A stretch of DNA of 55,895 nucleotides. It comes from Lewinella cohaerens DSM 23179. GTDB taxonomy: Bacteria; Bacteroidota; Bacteroidia; Chitinophagales; Saprospiraceae. The DNA lies in the NCBI RefSeq assembly GCF_000379805.1, contig NZ_KB903535.1, forward strand, positions 133,204 through 189,098, given 5' to 3'. Of the stretch, positions 25,172 through 33,650 are shown one piece after another; the first letter of the stretch is position 1; every line of letters begins with the position of its first letter. The position numbers and the translations under genes are program-made. The notes below the pieces were generated by a model. The model was not told the DNA's origin, ran no database searches, and worked only from the letters and a program-made list of their open reading frames with translations.

Positions 25172-26242
25172 TTAACGGCAGATAAGTGTTAGCACCGAAT
25201 CATACCAGTTCACAAGTGCGATACGCTTTGCTAGTGATAAATCTACACAAGCTTCGGCGAGCTGGCTATTATTGAGGTAAGCTTGCCCACGCATAATGCG
25301 TAATTGAGCATCATTAGGAAAAGCAGTTACTGCTTCTGTCATTTTTGCGATGCCTTCTTCTATTTTTCCATCATTAAAAAGCACGGCACCAGCATCTGCT
25401 ACTTCCCGGGCAGTGATAAAATCATCTACCTTTTGTGTACAAGTCGCTATTGTAGGTAAAAAGGATAAACTCAAATCGAAAGCAGCATTTACCTTACGTC
25501 CCTGGTAGGTAGCTGGCTCCCAATCTCCATAAGTTGAAGTAGCAGCATCTATAGCCGAATACCAGAAATCAAAACCGAGGTCATTAAAATCCGTCACATC
25601 TAGAATTCTTACATCTCCATCCGCTTCCACTAAGACTTGAATATCAATTTGGCCCATTTGGCAACTATCGTTCCCAGAGGTAGGGTAATCCAATGCGGTA
25701 TCCAAATAAGTCTGAAGCGCTTCTGCACCTCCGTTAAAGTCGAGGGCTTTCTCAAATTCAGTATATACTGTATCTCGCCCAATAAGAATAAACGGGTCAG
25801 GGTCTTTGATTTTGAACCTTACGGGCAAATTGAATTGTACTCTTACTGCTTTTCCTTGCTGCTTGCCAGGGATCCAACGTAAGCTTTCTTCTTTCATTTG
25901 CAAAACAACGCCTAAGGCTGCGATACCAGTACCTCCTCCCAGATCACGCACTATTTGAGGCTGACTGATTCGCCCATCTGTTTCCACTACAAAAGTGACA
26001 ACAGCTGTGCCTTGAATATTTTCATCAATAGCCTCTTGTGGATAAATCACTCTCTGGTAAACATATTCCAACATGGCCTGATTGGCACATTTTTGTTTGT
26101 AGACCAAGGTCGTATCTAATGCTTCGCAAGCTGCGGGGAAACGTGGCATCTGCTCTACTACTTTATAAATAGTGGTATCGGTTTGTGCATTTAGCAAACC
26201 GACCATCAACAGAAAACCAAACAAGAAGATATATTTGTACAT
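25172..26242 (-). CDS. TonB C-terminal-domain protein with TPR tail
   Basis: A 356-residue exported or membrane-anchored protein (MYKYIFLFGFLLMVGLLNAQ). Residues 22-140 carry VEQMPRFPAACE and a TonB C-terminal domain (QEAIDENIQGTAVVTFVVE, PGKQQGKAVRVQFNLPVRF). A second, degenerate copy of the same fold follows (about 160-260), and the end is a TPR-like helical repeat (DGKIEEGIAKMTEAVTAFPN). There is no Pro-rich spacer as in classical TonB. It heads the run with DinB-like and GNAT genes. The start is at the Met preceding the signal, not at the longer frame start. Confidence 0.88.
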   Translation of the reverse strand: MYKYIFLFGFLLMVGLLNAQTDTTIYKVVEQMPRFPAACEALDTTLVYKQKCANQAMLEYVYQRVIYPQEAIDENIQGTAVVTFVVETDGRISQPQIVRDLGGGTGIAALGVVLQMKEESLRWIPGKQQGKAVRVQFNLPVRFKIKDPDPFILIGRDTVYTEFEKALDFNGGAEALQTYLDTALDYPTSGNDSCQMGQIDIQVLVEADGDVRILDVTDFNDLGFDFWYSAIDAATSTYGDWEPATYQGRKVNAAFDLSLSFLPTIATCTQKVDDFITAREVADAGAVLFNDGKIEEGIAKMTEAVTAFPNDAQLRIMRGQAYLNNSQLAEACVDLSLAKRIALVNWYDSVLTLICR

Positions 26243-26298
26243 AACAGTAAACAGCTTTTTATTTAGCTCAGCCACAAAGGTAGAAATAAGAACAATAA

Positions 26299-26346
26299 AA
26301 AAGCGGGGAGTACTGACGTTATCGCTAACGACTTACTTCCCGCTTT
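26299..26346 (-). terminator. Terminator of the oligopeptide-binding gene
   Basis: On the minus strand AAAGCGGG-A-AGT pairs with ACT-C-CCCGCTTT around a nested GTTAGC/GATAAC hairpin, followed by TTTTATT; 29 nt after the stop. Confidence 0.85.
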
Positions 26347-26374
26347 AGAGCTTGTTCAGCTGTAATAGTTAGGG

Positions 26375-28165
26375 CTATTTCTTAATAACCTTAAAGTCCC
26401 GCAAAATATAGTTCGGTGCCAATTGCGAAACGTTCCCTTCCCAGCGCTTGCTTACGACTAGCCGCTCCATCGGAGAGAACAAAAAGATAAGGGGCTGCTC
26501 ATCGTAGACAATACGCTGAAACTCTTGATAAAGCTGATGTCTTTCCACAGGGTCAATGGTGACATTGATTTTCTCTATCAGCGCATCTGTTTCTGCATTA
26601 CCAAACTGCCAGCGATTGCTACCCCGTGGCGTATTACTGGAGGTGTGCCAAAGTTGCATGAAGTCATCTAACAAATGGTTCCCCCCCGCACCATAACCAT
26701 AAAGGGCATAGTTGCGACTGGCTAAATCTTCACCTACCATTACTCGCGGCTCGCGTGGTACAATTGTAATAGCAACACCCACCTGGCTCGCACCATCTTT
26801 CATAACTTCCGACAGCGTAGAAGCAAATATACTTCCCGGGTTCACCAAGTACTCCATCTCCATTTCTACCAACTCTCCGTTAATCATTTTATCACGAATA
26901 CCATTGTCGTTAGTATCTTCCCATCCGGCCTCTGTGAGCAAAGCTTTGGCTTTTTCGATGTCCTTTCCTACCAACGACAAATCCTTATTGGCGTGTGCTT
27001 TCGATGGAGCCACTGGCCCGGGTACTGGTACTGCTAGCCCGGCAAAAGCGGCATCAATAATTATCTGTACATCTAATACATGCGCCAGCGCTCTACGTAC
27101 GCGCTTGTCTTCTAGCAAAGGATTTTTATTATTCATCGCGACAAAGTAAAAATTGAAGGTCTCTGTCGTCAGGAAATCATAACGCTCCTTTAAAAATTCG
27201 TTTTCACGTAATTCTACAAAGGTGTTTGCGTCAAGCGTAGGTGCTACATCTATCAGTTCGTTTTTAAGCGCATTGGCAGCCGTTGTCTGATCTGGAATAA
27301 TCCGAAAAACTACACTATCCGGATAAGCATGGAGGTAAGCGTGGCCGCCAGGTACTTTGTCCCCCCACCAATTCGGGTCACGAACCATACTTATATAATC
27401 ACCATCTACCCATTCGCTGAACAAGTAGGGGCCTGTGCCTATCAACTTGCTAGCATCACGTGAAAAAGGTGCAGAACGAAATTGCTCTGCAAATTGCTGC
27501 ATTGGAGCTTCTTCGGCCAGTGCCTCTCCATTGGCAATAAGGTCAGCGATCTGATAATCAGCCATCAAACCTTCGGGGTCGAAAATATGCTCTGGATAAA
27601 TATTGGTTCCACTATAAGAGTCCTCTGCCAGAATGTACTTCTCTTTAGCAAAAACGGTAAACTTGCGAGGGTTCTCAGCATCAGGTACAACATCAGCCAC
27701 AGCCAGGTAACTGTTCCGATGTGGTCCAGCCTCGGCAATATTAAGGTTAAAAAGGAGCTTAAAAGAGAAGATAACATCCTCTACCCGTAGTGGTTTCCCA
27801 TCACTAAACGTCGCATATTCATTGAGCTCATAGGTATACTTCATACCTCCGGCATAAGCTCCATCTGTGATTTCCTCTATCACTGGCCGGCCAATAGCCA
27901 AGGCTGGCGTAGGCTCAAATGTTTCATGGTTATACTCTAGTAAAGGGAGGAATATTTCTTGGTAAACAGGTCTTGCGTAACCACTTACCGTCAAGTAAGG
28001 GTTTAGACGATCTGGCTCGGAAGCCAATCGCACGCGCAAGGTATTGTCATTGTTTTTAAATACTGGACCTGTTGGAGCTTCGTCAGAGCTGCCGCAACCA
28101 TAGGTCAACGCTCCTGCCAATAGAAGAAACATTAGACTACTAAGGATATTCAGAAATCTGTTCAT
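26375..28165 (-). CDS. ABC transporter solute-binding lipoprotein, peptide/nickel type (SBP_bac_5)
   Basis: A 596-residue lipoprotein (signal SSLMFLLLAGALTYGC) of the extracellular SBP_bac_5 family: SEPDRLNPYLTVSGYARPVY near the start, LEYNHETFEPTPALA, YATFSDGKPLRVEDVIFSF, LIGTGPYLFSEW, KRVRRALAHVLDVQ and QEFQRIVYDEQPLIFLF near the end, all typical of Opp/Dpp-type peptide-binding proteins. It would bind oligopeptides outside the inner membrane. No permease or ATPase gene is adjacent, so its transporter lies elsewhere. The upstream 30 codons of the frame are dropped in favour of the signal-peptide start. Confidence 0.93.
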   Translation of the reverse strand: MNRFLNILSSLMFLLLAGALTYGCGSSDEAPTGPVFKNNDNTLRVRLASEPDRLNPYLTVSGYARPVYQEIFLPLLEYNHETFEPTPALAIGRPVIEEITDGAYAGGMKYTYELNEYATFSDGKPLRVEDVIFSFKLLFNLNIAEAGPHRNSYLAVADVVPDAENPRKFTVFAKEKYILAEDSYSGTNIYPEHIFDPEGLMADYQIADLIANGEALAEEAPMQQFAEQFRSAPFSRDASKLIGTGPYLFSEWVDGDYISMVRDPNWWGDKVPGGHAYLHAYPDSVVFRIIPDQTTAANALKNELIDVAPTLDANTFVELRENEFLKERYDFLTTETFNFYFVAMNNKNPLLEDKRVRRALAHVLDVQIIIDAAFAGLAVPVPGPVAPSKAHANKDLSLVGKDIEKAKALLTEAGWEDTNDNGIRDKMINGELVEMEMEYLVNPGSIFASTLSEVMKDGASQVGVAITIVPREPRVMVGEDLASRNYALYGYGAGGNHLLDDFMQLWHTSSNTPRGSNRWQFGNAETDALIEKINVTIDPVERHQLYQEFQRIVYDEQPLIFLFSPMERLVVSKRWEGNVSQLAPNYILRDFKVIKK

Positions 28166-28326
28166 GTCTGGATGTTGTTGTGATTCGCCCCGAAAATACG
28201 AACTTTTTTTTTCGCAAGCCTGACAAATTAGCCAACCGACCGGATTAGGCAGCAAACAAGATTGTTAGACAGATGAACACACCACGGTAGTTGTTGTTTC
28301 ACTTGCACCACATAACAACAAGAAAT

Positions 28327-29238
28327 ATGGCTATTGTTTTAATTGCCGGAGGTAGCGGACTAATAGGAATGCAGCTAAGTGAACTCCTCAGCCAGGAAGG
28401 GCATGAAGTGCGTCATTTTAGCCGATCTACCAAGCGTGATTCCCGCTATCCCACTTATCAGTGGAACGTACAGCAAGCAACCTACGACGAGGCTGCTTTT
28501 CGTGGAGTTACCCATGTCATCAATCTTGCCGGAGCAGGTATTGCTGATGCTCGTTGGACCGATCAGCGTAAACAACTAATTATTGATAGTCGTACCAAAT
28601 CTACCCGTTTATTAAAAACAGGTATCGCGGCACATGGCCAAACTGTCAAGGCTTACTTAGCAGGAAGCGCTATTGGTTATTACGGAGACCGTAAGGGAAT
28701 GCTCATTACAGAAGGTGACCCAGCAGGAAATGGTTTTCTTTCAAAATCAGTGTCTATTTGGGAGCAAGCTATTCAGGAAATACCCGACGAATTGAACATG
28801 CCAACCCTGATCGTTCGCACTGGTATTGTGCTTTCGCCAAAAGGGGGAGCACTCCAGAAAATGTTACTCCCACTAAACCTCTTTGTTTCTACTTATTTTG
28901 GCGACGGACAGCAATGGTACTCTTGGATACATATTGATGACATCTGCCGTATTTTTGTAAAAGGCGTAAACGACAACCAATTCAGAGGCGTGTACAATGG
29001 CGTAGCTCCCAACCCCGTAAGTAACAAAAAACTGGCGAAAGCGATAATTACGGCAAGTAAAAAGCCGGCTTTATTACTTCCAGCCCCAGCTTTCATACTA
29101 CGCTTGGTCTTGGGTGAAATGTCGCACACTATCCTTGACAGCTGCAAAGTTTCTGCTGCAAAATTGGCTAAAAGCGGCTTCACTTTTAAGCACCCAGGCA
29201 TTATCCCTGCTTTGCAAGACTTATTGGCGAAACGGTAG
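28327..29238 (+). CDS. TIGR01777-family NAD-dependent epimerase/oxidoreductase
   Basis: A 303-residue short-chain-dehydrogenase-like protein. The Rossmann motif VLIAGGSGLIGMQLSELL is at the start, THVINLAGAGIADARW follows, then TDQRKQLIIDSR and YLAGSAIGYYGDR, and the C-terminal DUF1731 region QDLLAKR. These blocks mark the YfcH/SulA (TIGR01777) group of uncertain activity. ATG 28327 starts directly at the Rossmann strand; an upstream in-frame ATG at 28291 would add a non-conserved leader. Confidence 0.92.
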   Translation: MAIVLIAGGSGLIGMQLSELLSQEGHEVRHFSRSTKRDSRYPTYQWNVQQATYDEAAFRGVTHVINLAGAGIADARWTDQRKQLIIDSRTKSTRLLKTGIAAHGQTVKAYLAGSAIGYYGDRKGMLITEGDPAGNGFLSKSVSIWEQAIQEIPDELNMPTLIVRTGIVLSPKGGALQKMLLPLNLFVSTYFGDGQQWYSWIHIDDICRIFVKGVNDNQFRGVYNGVAPNPVSNKKLAKAIITASKKPALLLPAPAFILRLVLGEMSHTILDSCKVSAAKLAKSGFTFKHPGIIPALQDLLAKR

Positions 29239-29287
29239 CCGCAATCGTATAATCGTACTGGTACGATTAGGCCATTACCTAACAAAA

Positions 29288-29322
29288 ATCCCGAATCTCA
29301 CGCTAGGCACGAAACTCGGGAT
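29288..29322 (-). terminator. Terminator downstream of the HAD gene
   Basis: ATCCCGA/TCGGGAT stem with a 21-nt loop; on the minus strand TTTTTG follows. A second palindrome TAATCGTAC/GTACGATTA lies at 29250-29269 and may stop rightward transcription. Confidence 0.7.
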
Positions 29323-29351
29323 CTTACTTTTGCTTTAAGCTGCGTAATTAT

Positions 29352-29783
29352 TTACGAGCGAAAAACTTCTACTTCTTTGTTTTCTACAACCAGGTCGGTA
29401 AACTTCCCCTTAAAGCGGGTCGCCCGCACAATATGGTTATCAATCCAATGGTAGTTACCTCCTCTTGGTTTGCCCATTAATAGTCCGTGGTACCTAAAAT
29501 CGTGCTTCTTGAGCCATTCTTCAGTAATAGCACGGTGCTCTTCTGTACGGGAAGTGAAAAAGGTAATAAAATGACCTTCCTCATACCACTTGTTACAGAT
29601 TTTCAAAGCATCGGGATAAGGCAAGCAGGTGCCCATTCTTTCCGGCTCTTCGTTTGGGATATCATCACAAACGGTACCATCTATATCAATCAAGAAATTC
29701 TTTACGCCTTCTGGTAAAACTGGACTAATCGTGTCTCCTTTTTCGTTAAACGCTACTTCCAGTTCCTGTTTTTGATCAGCCAT
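29352..29783 (-). CDS. HAD-superfamily phosphatase-like protein
   Basis: A 143-residue HAD-fold protein: the catalytic motif I FLIDIDGTVCDD at residues 30-41, motif II TFFTSRTEEHR, and the later GKPRGGNYHWIDNH with a Lys and Asp for motifs III/IV. It is short and lacks a large cap, as in the small Bacteroidota HAD proteins often mis-annotated as phosphoheptose isomerase. Substrate unknown. Confidence 0.85.
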   Translation of the reverse strand: MADQKQELEVAFNEKGDTISPVLPEGVKNFLIDIDGTVCDDIPNEEPERMGTCLPYPDALKICNKWYEEGHFITFFTSRTEEHRAITEEWLKKHDFRYHGLLMGKPRGGNYHWIDNHIVRATRFKGKFTDLVVENKEVEVFRS

Positions 29784-29935
29784 GATCTAAATTGTTTTCC
29801 TTTGGTTCAAAATGCAAAACTAGCAATTATTCAACGACTTAACTCTATGTAATGGTGCAAAATAAGTGTCGTTTTACGGCATCTAAGTGTATTTTTTACA
29901 CACTCACGGCTCAGGAAGCACCATAAGTCAAAAAA

Positions 29936-30904
29936 TCAGATCTGCTTTACGCCCCTCACTGCTGGTTTGGGAATGTTATTGCGCAAGAGGTTCTGTAAAG
30001 CCGTATTTATCTTTTCAGACGCTGGATTCAACTGTGTATTCACCTTACTGATGGCCGTATTATAAGCATCAACATCTTCCTGGGTCAACTGATCTCCTTT
30101 AGTTTTTACCCTCACCAAAGCGGGGTAATCTTCCCTCGCCAAAACCTGCAATACTTCAAGCTGTTCTACAGCAGCATCACGGTAACCGGTATCTCCATTA
30201 TATGCACCAACTCTCTTCAACTCAGCAATTTCTTCCGTCGCTGCCTTTAATAACTGCTGGCGTAGTTGATCAATATTATCCGGGCTGTCTTTTTCCATTT
30301 CCAGGAGAAACCGGGCATTTAGCTTACCTACCCGAAAACTCCGAAGAAAAATATTCCGTTGGTATTCATTTAAGGCATTCAACTGCTGCGCTTCGGTTAC
30401 GGAACCAGGTTCCATTTGCAATAAAATATTATTGGCTTGGGCAAACTGCTGCTGTGCCTCTAGCAGTTTAGCGCTGGCATCCGCCATTTTTCGCTCTGCT
30501 GCCGTCTGAGCTACCAAGTACTTTTCCATTTGTAAAAAACCATCCTGAGCATTTAGTTTAAGTGCTTCTACCTCTTGGAACCCTACCTCAAACAACTCTT
30601 CATAAGTCTTCAGGACCTCGACCATGGTTGATTTTAACCCCGCATCGGATTCAAAATCAGGCAATTGATCCATTTTCATCTGCGACTGCTGAACCTGTTC
30701 TAATAGTGCTAATCGTTTTTGAGCAATCACTTGTAGATCATCGCTGTGTACTGCGTACTGCAGGTATTCCATATTTTTTTGAGCCAGGCCACTATGTTCC
30801 TGATTGAAAAAATCGAAATAAACAGCAGGATTATCAATCTTCTGTTGAGCGTTTGCGCTAAAACTCCCTAGGCCGAATAGGCAAAGCATAAAAATTCGAA
30901 ACAT
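29936..30904 (-). CDS. Secreted helical protein of unknown function
   Basis: A 322-residue protein with signal IFMLCLFGLGSFSANAQ and a mature part that is almost all charged, heptad-like helix (e.g. LEAQQQFAQANNILLQMEPG, EEIAELKRVGAYNGD), with YFDFFNQEHSGLAQKNMEYL near its start. It resembles the LIC11966-type surface proteins in general character, but I am not sure of that assignment. Start taken at the Met before the signal core, six codons inside the longest frame. Confidence 0.75.
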   Translation of the reverse strand: MFRIFMLCLFGLGSFSANAQQKIDNPAVYFDFFNQEHSGLAQKNMEYLQYAVHSDDLQVIAQKRLALLEQVQQSQMKMDQLPDFESDAGLKSTMVEVLKTYEELFEVGFQEVEALKLNAQDGFLQMEKYLVAQTAAERKMADASAKLLEAQQQFAQANNILLQMEPGSVTEAQQLNALNEYQRNIFLRSFRVGKLNARFLLEMEKDSPDNIDQLRQQLLKAATEEIAELKRVGAYNGDTGYRDAAVEQLEVLQVLAREDYPALVRVKTKGDQLTQEDVDAYNTAISKVNTQLNPASEKINTALQNLLRNNIPKPAVRGVKQI

Positions 30905-30949
30905 ACACGAGTATTTTAACATGACATTTTTCTGTTTTATTAAACGAAT

Positions 30950-31384
30950 TTAGTCCCTTTCAGTTGCGCCCCAGCTTTGATCTTTTCGATACACAACCCC
31001 TTTAAAAAGAGCGACAAGCTCTTCCGCTTCCCTTCTGATCTCTACTTGATAGTGGCCCAATCGCCTACCCAAGTGTTGCTCTTTAGCCGTAGCAACAAGA
31101 ACGTCCCCTACCTGTACAGGCGCGAGGTGGTTAATCGCCGTATCAATGGAAACAGCATGCTGTCCTCGGCTGTTCGAAGCAAAAGCAAAAGCACTATCAG
31201 CAAAACTAAAACTAATTCCCCCATGTCCAATCCCAAAGCCATTAACCATTTCAGGGCGAACGACCATCTGAATACGACTAAACCCTGGCGCTATTTCTAA
31301 CACCTCAATTCCCAACCAATTACTAAATGCATCTTTAGACAACATTTGCCTCACAATTTCTTCGGCTGACATTTTATGTTCCAT
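30950..31384 (-). CDS. paaI: PaaI-type hotdog thioesterase
   Basis: A 144-residue hotdog-fold acyl-CoA thioesterase. The family hallmark GFGIGHGGISFSFADSAFAF contains the active-site Asp in the helix, with RIQMVVRPEMVNGFG before it and ATAKEQHLGRRLGHYQVEI after. PaaI clears stalled hydroxyphenylacetyl-CoA or related thioesters. No other phenylacetate genes are near, so the physiological substrate may differ. Confidence 0.88.
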   Translation of the reverse strand: MEHKMSAEEIVRQMLSKDAFSNWLGIEVLEIAPGFSRIQMVVRPEMVNGFGIGHGGISFSFADSAFAFASNSRGQHAVSIDTAINHLAPVQVGDVLVATAKEQHLGRRLGHYQVEIRREAEELVALFKGVVYRKDQSWGATERD

Positions 31385-31596
31385 GGCTGTTTTTACTTTT
31401 TCAGTCTTCAGAAAGAAGAAATAGTTTCTTCTCCGTTAACAAGTAGCTAAATGGTTTTTTAGGTTTTAATGCCTATTTTTAAAGGAAAGTCCTTAAATTA
31501 GATGACCCTGGCCTGTTTTTATCTCAAAGTACAGGCAGCGTCGGTGGTGTTTAAGGTATCTCTAACTAAAATGGTGTTTGTTCACCAAGACGTCAA

Positions 31597-32133
31597 ATGA
31601 CGGAAAAAGAGTTGATTAAAGGTTGCGTACGTGAGGACGTCCATTGCCAGAAGCAGTTATTTGAGCTGTACGCTGGCAAGATGATGGCCGTGTGCAAGCG
31701 CTATTCCCGACATCGACTCGAAGCCGAAGATATGCTTCAGGAAGCTTTTGTCAAAGTTTTTGACAATCTTGACAAATTTGCTTTTAAAGGTTCTTTCGAA
31801 GGTTGGATTCGCCGCATTGTAGTTAATACTGCACTAAAGCACAATCAACGAAAGTATTTTACAAATGAACAAATCGCCGTTGAGCATTTTCCAGAAACAC
31901 CAATTCAACCCGTTGCTTACGCACAACTGGGGGAAGAAGAGCTTCTGAAAATGATCTCCCACTTACCTGAGGGTTATCGGGTAGTATTTAATCTGTATGC
32001 TATTGAAGGTTATAGCCACAAAGAAATTGCTGAGATGCTTGAAATTAAAGAAAGCACCTCTCGATCACAGCTGGTAAAAGCTCGGAAAATGCTACAAAAC
32101 CAATTGGAAAAATTGCAACGCCTTGCCGTATGA
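31597..32133 (+). CDS. ECF-type RNA polymerase sigma factor
   Basis: A 178-residue sigma-70 family factor with region 2 (QLFELYAGKMMAVCKRYS, RHRLEAEDMLQEAFVKVFDN, SFEGWIRRIVVNTALKHNQR) and region 4 (LPEGYRVVFNLYAIEGYSHK followed by EIAEMLEI and TSRSQLVKARKML). It lacks other regions, as ECF factors do. The stop overlaps the start of the next gene by four bases (ATGA), so it is co-translated with the protein that probably holds it inactive. Confidence 0.96.
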   Translation: MTEKELIKGCVREDVHCQKQLFELYAGKMMAVCKRYSRHRLEAEDMLQEAFVKVFDNLDKFAFKGSFEGWIRRIVVNTALKHNQRKYFTNEQIAVEHFPETPIQPVAYAQLGEEELLKMISHLPEGYRVVFNLYAIEGYSHKEIAEMLEIKESTSRSQLVKARKMLQNQLEKLQRLAV

Positions 32134-33515
32134 GTAAGCGACATCCGCTAGACGAACTATTCAAGAATAACCTCCGGGATGCTTCCGCACCCGTGCCTGA
32201 CAATATGTGGGAACGCATTGCCAAAGCACGTCAGCAGAAACGTCGCCGGATGATGGTCATCTGGAGTGCTACAGGTACTACTACATTAGGCTTGTTGGCT
32301 ATCCTCCTAATGCCACTTTCTGCACCAGAACTTGGCCATTTCCCGCTGGAAGACACCAGCCTGTCTGCTAGCCCAACCTTGGCTAATCAGCTTTCTGACC
32401 AAGCTTCAGCGCCAATTCCCAACAGCGAGAATGCCGACGAACAGGTAAACACATCATTGGTTGTACCGGCAACAACGCCTACAATCAATCGTGGTCAAAA
32501 TCAACAACGAACGACTACACCAGTAGTATCTAAAGTTGCTCATGTTCAAAAAGTCAACAAGGTAACTCCAGAAAACCAAGTAGCTAATGCCCTAGAACTA
32601 CCTGCTACCAGTCAGGAACAGACGGTAGAGGTACTAGAAGAAAGCACCACCGACTTACAAGAAGACAACTCACTTCGTATTGCTGGACCTCACCAACGTC
32701 TTCGCAGCCAAGTGGTCGATATTCTGCCTGCTAAAAACTTAGCTTTTGCACAACAAACAGAACTAAAGCTTTTCACCAATCATGCCCCTCGATGTGCCCG
32801 CTTTGCTAATCCTTATTTCCGGTTAGACCTTGAAGTACTAGGTGGGCCAGCTTACGCTCAACAAACACTTCAGGCCAAGACGCCCGAAAGTATCAGCCAC
32901 CTCAACAAACGCAAGGAAAGTGAGTCTTCTAGCATCTCCTATAGTGGTGGCTTCCGTTTAGCCGCAGTGTCTAATGTAGGGCTTAGTATGCGAACTGGCT
33001 TAATGTATACGGAGATCAATGATCGCTTTACATTTGAAGTAGGTAGCAGGATGGATGTCTCTACTATTTTTGGCCCTAATGGAGAAGTCATTGGTGTAGA
33101 TACTATCTATACCGAAGCTTATAACGAACAGCATCGCAATCGTCTGCGCTTCATCGAAGTTCCCCTCCTCATCGGTTATGAAGAACAATGGGGTAAATTC
33201 CGGGTAGGTGTAAATGCGGGAGCATACCTTAATCTATATTTCGGGGCAAAAGGAGCAATCTACTCTCCTGCAACACAAGAACCAATTCAATTTGGCCAGC
33301 AAGGTGACCGGGATGTCTTACCTATCTTTGATCGGCGTGCTACAGCCGCTTGGTATGCAGGGATAAGTATCGCTTATAATCTGCACAGCCGCTATAGTTT
33401 AGTTGCTGAGCCTTATTTCAAATCCTATCCAAGAGCGCTAAGCAGCTCAGAATATGATTTACAACAAAACTACTGGATGACTGGCCTACAGCTGGGAATG
33501 AGAATGCGTTTGTAG
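32130..33515 (+). CDS. Dual-membrane anti-sigma-like protein with outer-membrane barrel
   Basis: A 461-residue protein with an unusual layout. Residues 1-40 are a soluble start (HPLDELFKNNLRDASAPVPDN) like the cytosolic sigma-binding end of Bacteroidota anti-sigma proteins. Residues 41-62 are one transmembrane helix (MMVIWSATGTTTLGLLAILL). Residues 63-225 are a low-complexity Ser/Thr/Gln/Pro linker. Residues 228-461 are beta strands of a PorT-like outer-membrane barrel (YFRLDLEVLGGPAYA, GGFRLAAVSNVGLSMRTGLMY, QLGMRMRL at the end). It would span from cytosol to outer membrane and should control the preceding ECF factor. This matches the dual membrane-spanning anti-sigma (Dma) idea described in Bacteroides. 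Confidence 0.85.
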   Translation: MSKRHPLDELFKNNLRDASAPVPDNMWERIAKARQQKRRRMMVIWSATGTTTLGLLAILLMPLSAPELGHFPLEDTSLSASPTLANQLSDQASAPIPNSENADEQVNTSLVVPATTPTINRGQNQQRTTTPVVSKVAHVQKVNKVTPENQVANALELPATSQEQTVEVLEESTTDLQEDNSLRIAGPHQRLRSQVVDILPAKNLAFAQQTELKLFTNHAPRCARFANPYFRLDLEVLGGPAYAQQTLQAKTPESISHLNKRKESESSSISYSGGFRLAAVSNVGLSMRTGLMYTEINDRFTFEVGSRMDVSTIFGPNGEVIGVDTIYTEAYNEQHRNRLRFIEVPLLIGYEEQWGKFRVGVNAGAYLNLYFGAKGAIYSPATQEPIQFGQQGDRDVLPIFDRRATAAWYAGISIAYNLHSRYSLVAEPYFKSYPRALSSSEYDLQQNYWMTGLQLGMRMRL

Positions 33516-33650
33516 GTTTACATTGGCCTGCTTAAATTACGTTGCAATTAGGTCTAGTTCCTATTTTTATGTTAAAGTGGCATCAATTCTGCCACCTTAC
33601 ACTTGCTATCCTGTATTCTTAGTAATTTGCGCAGCACAATCCAATCCAGT

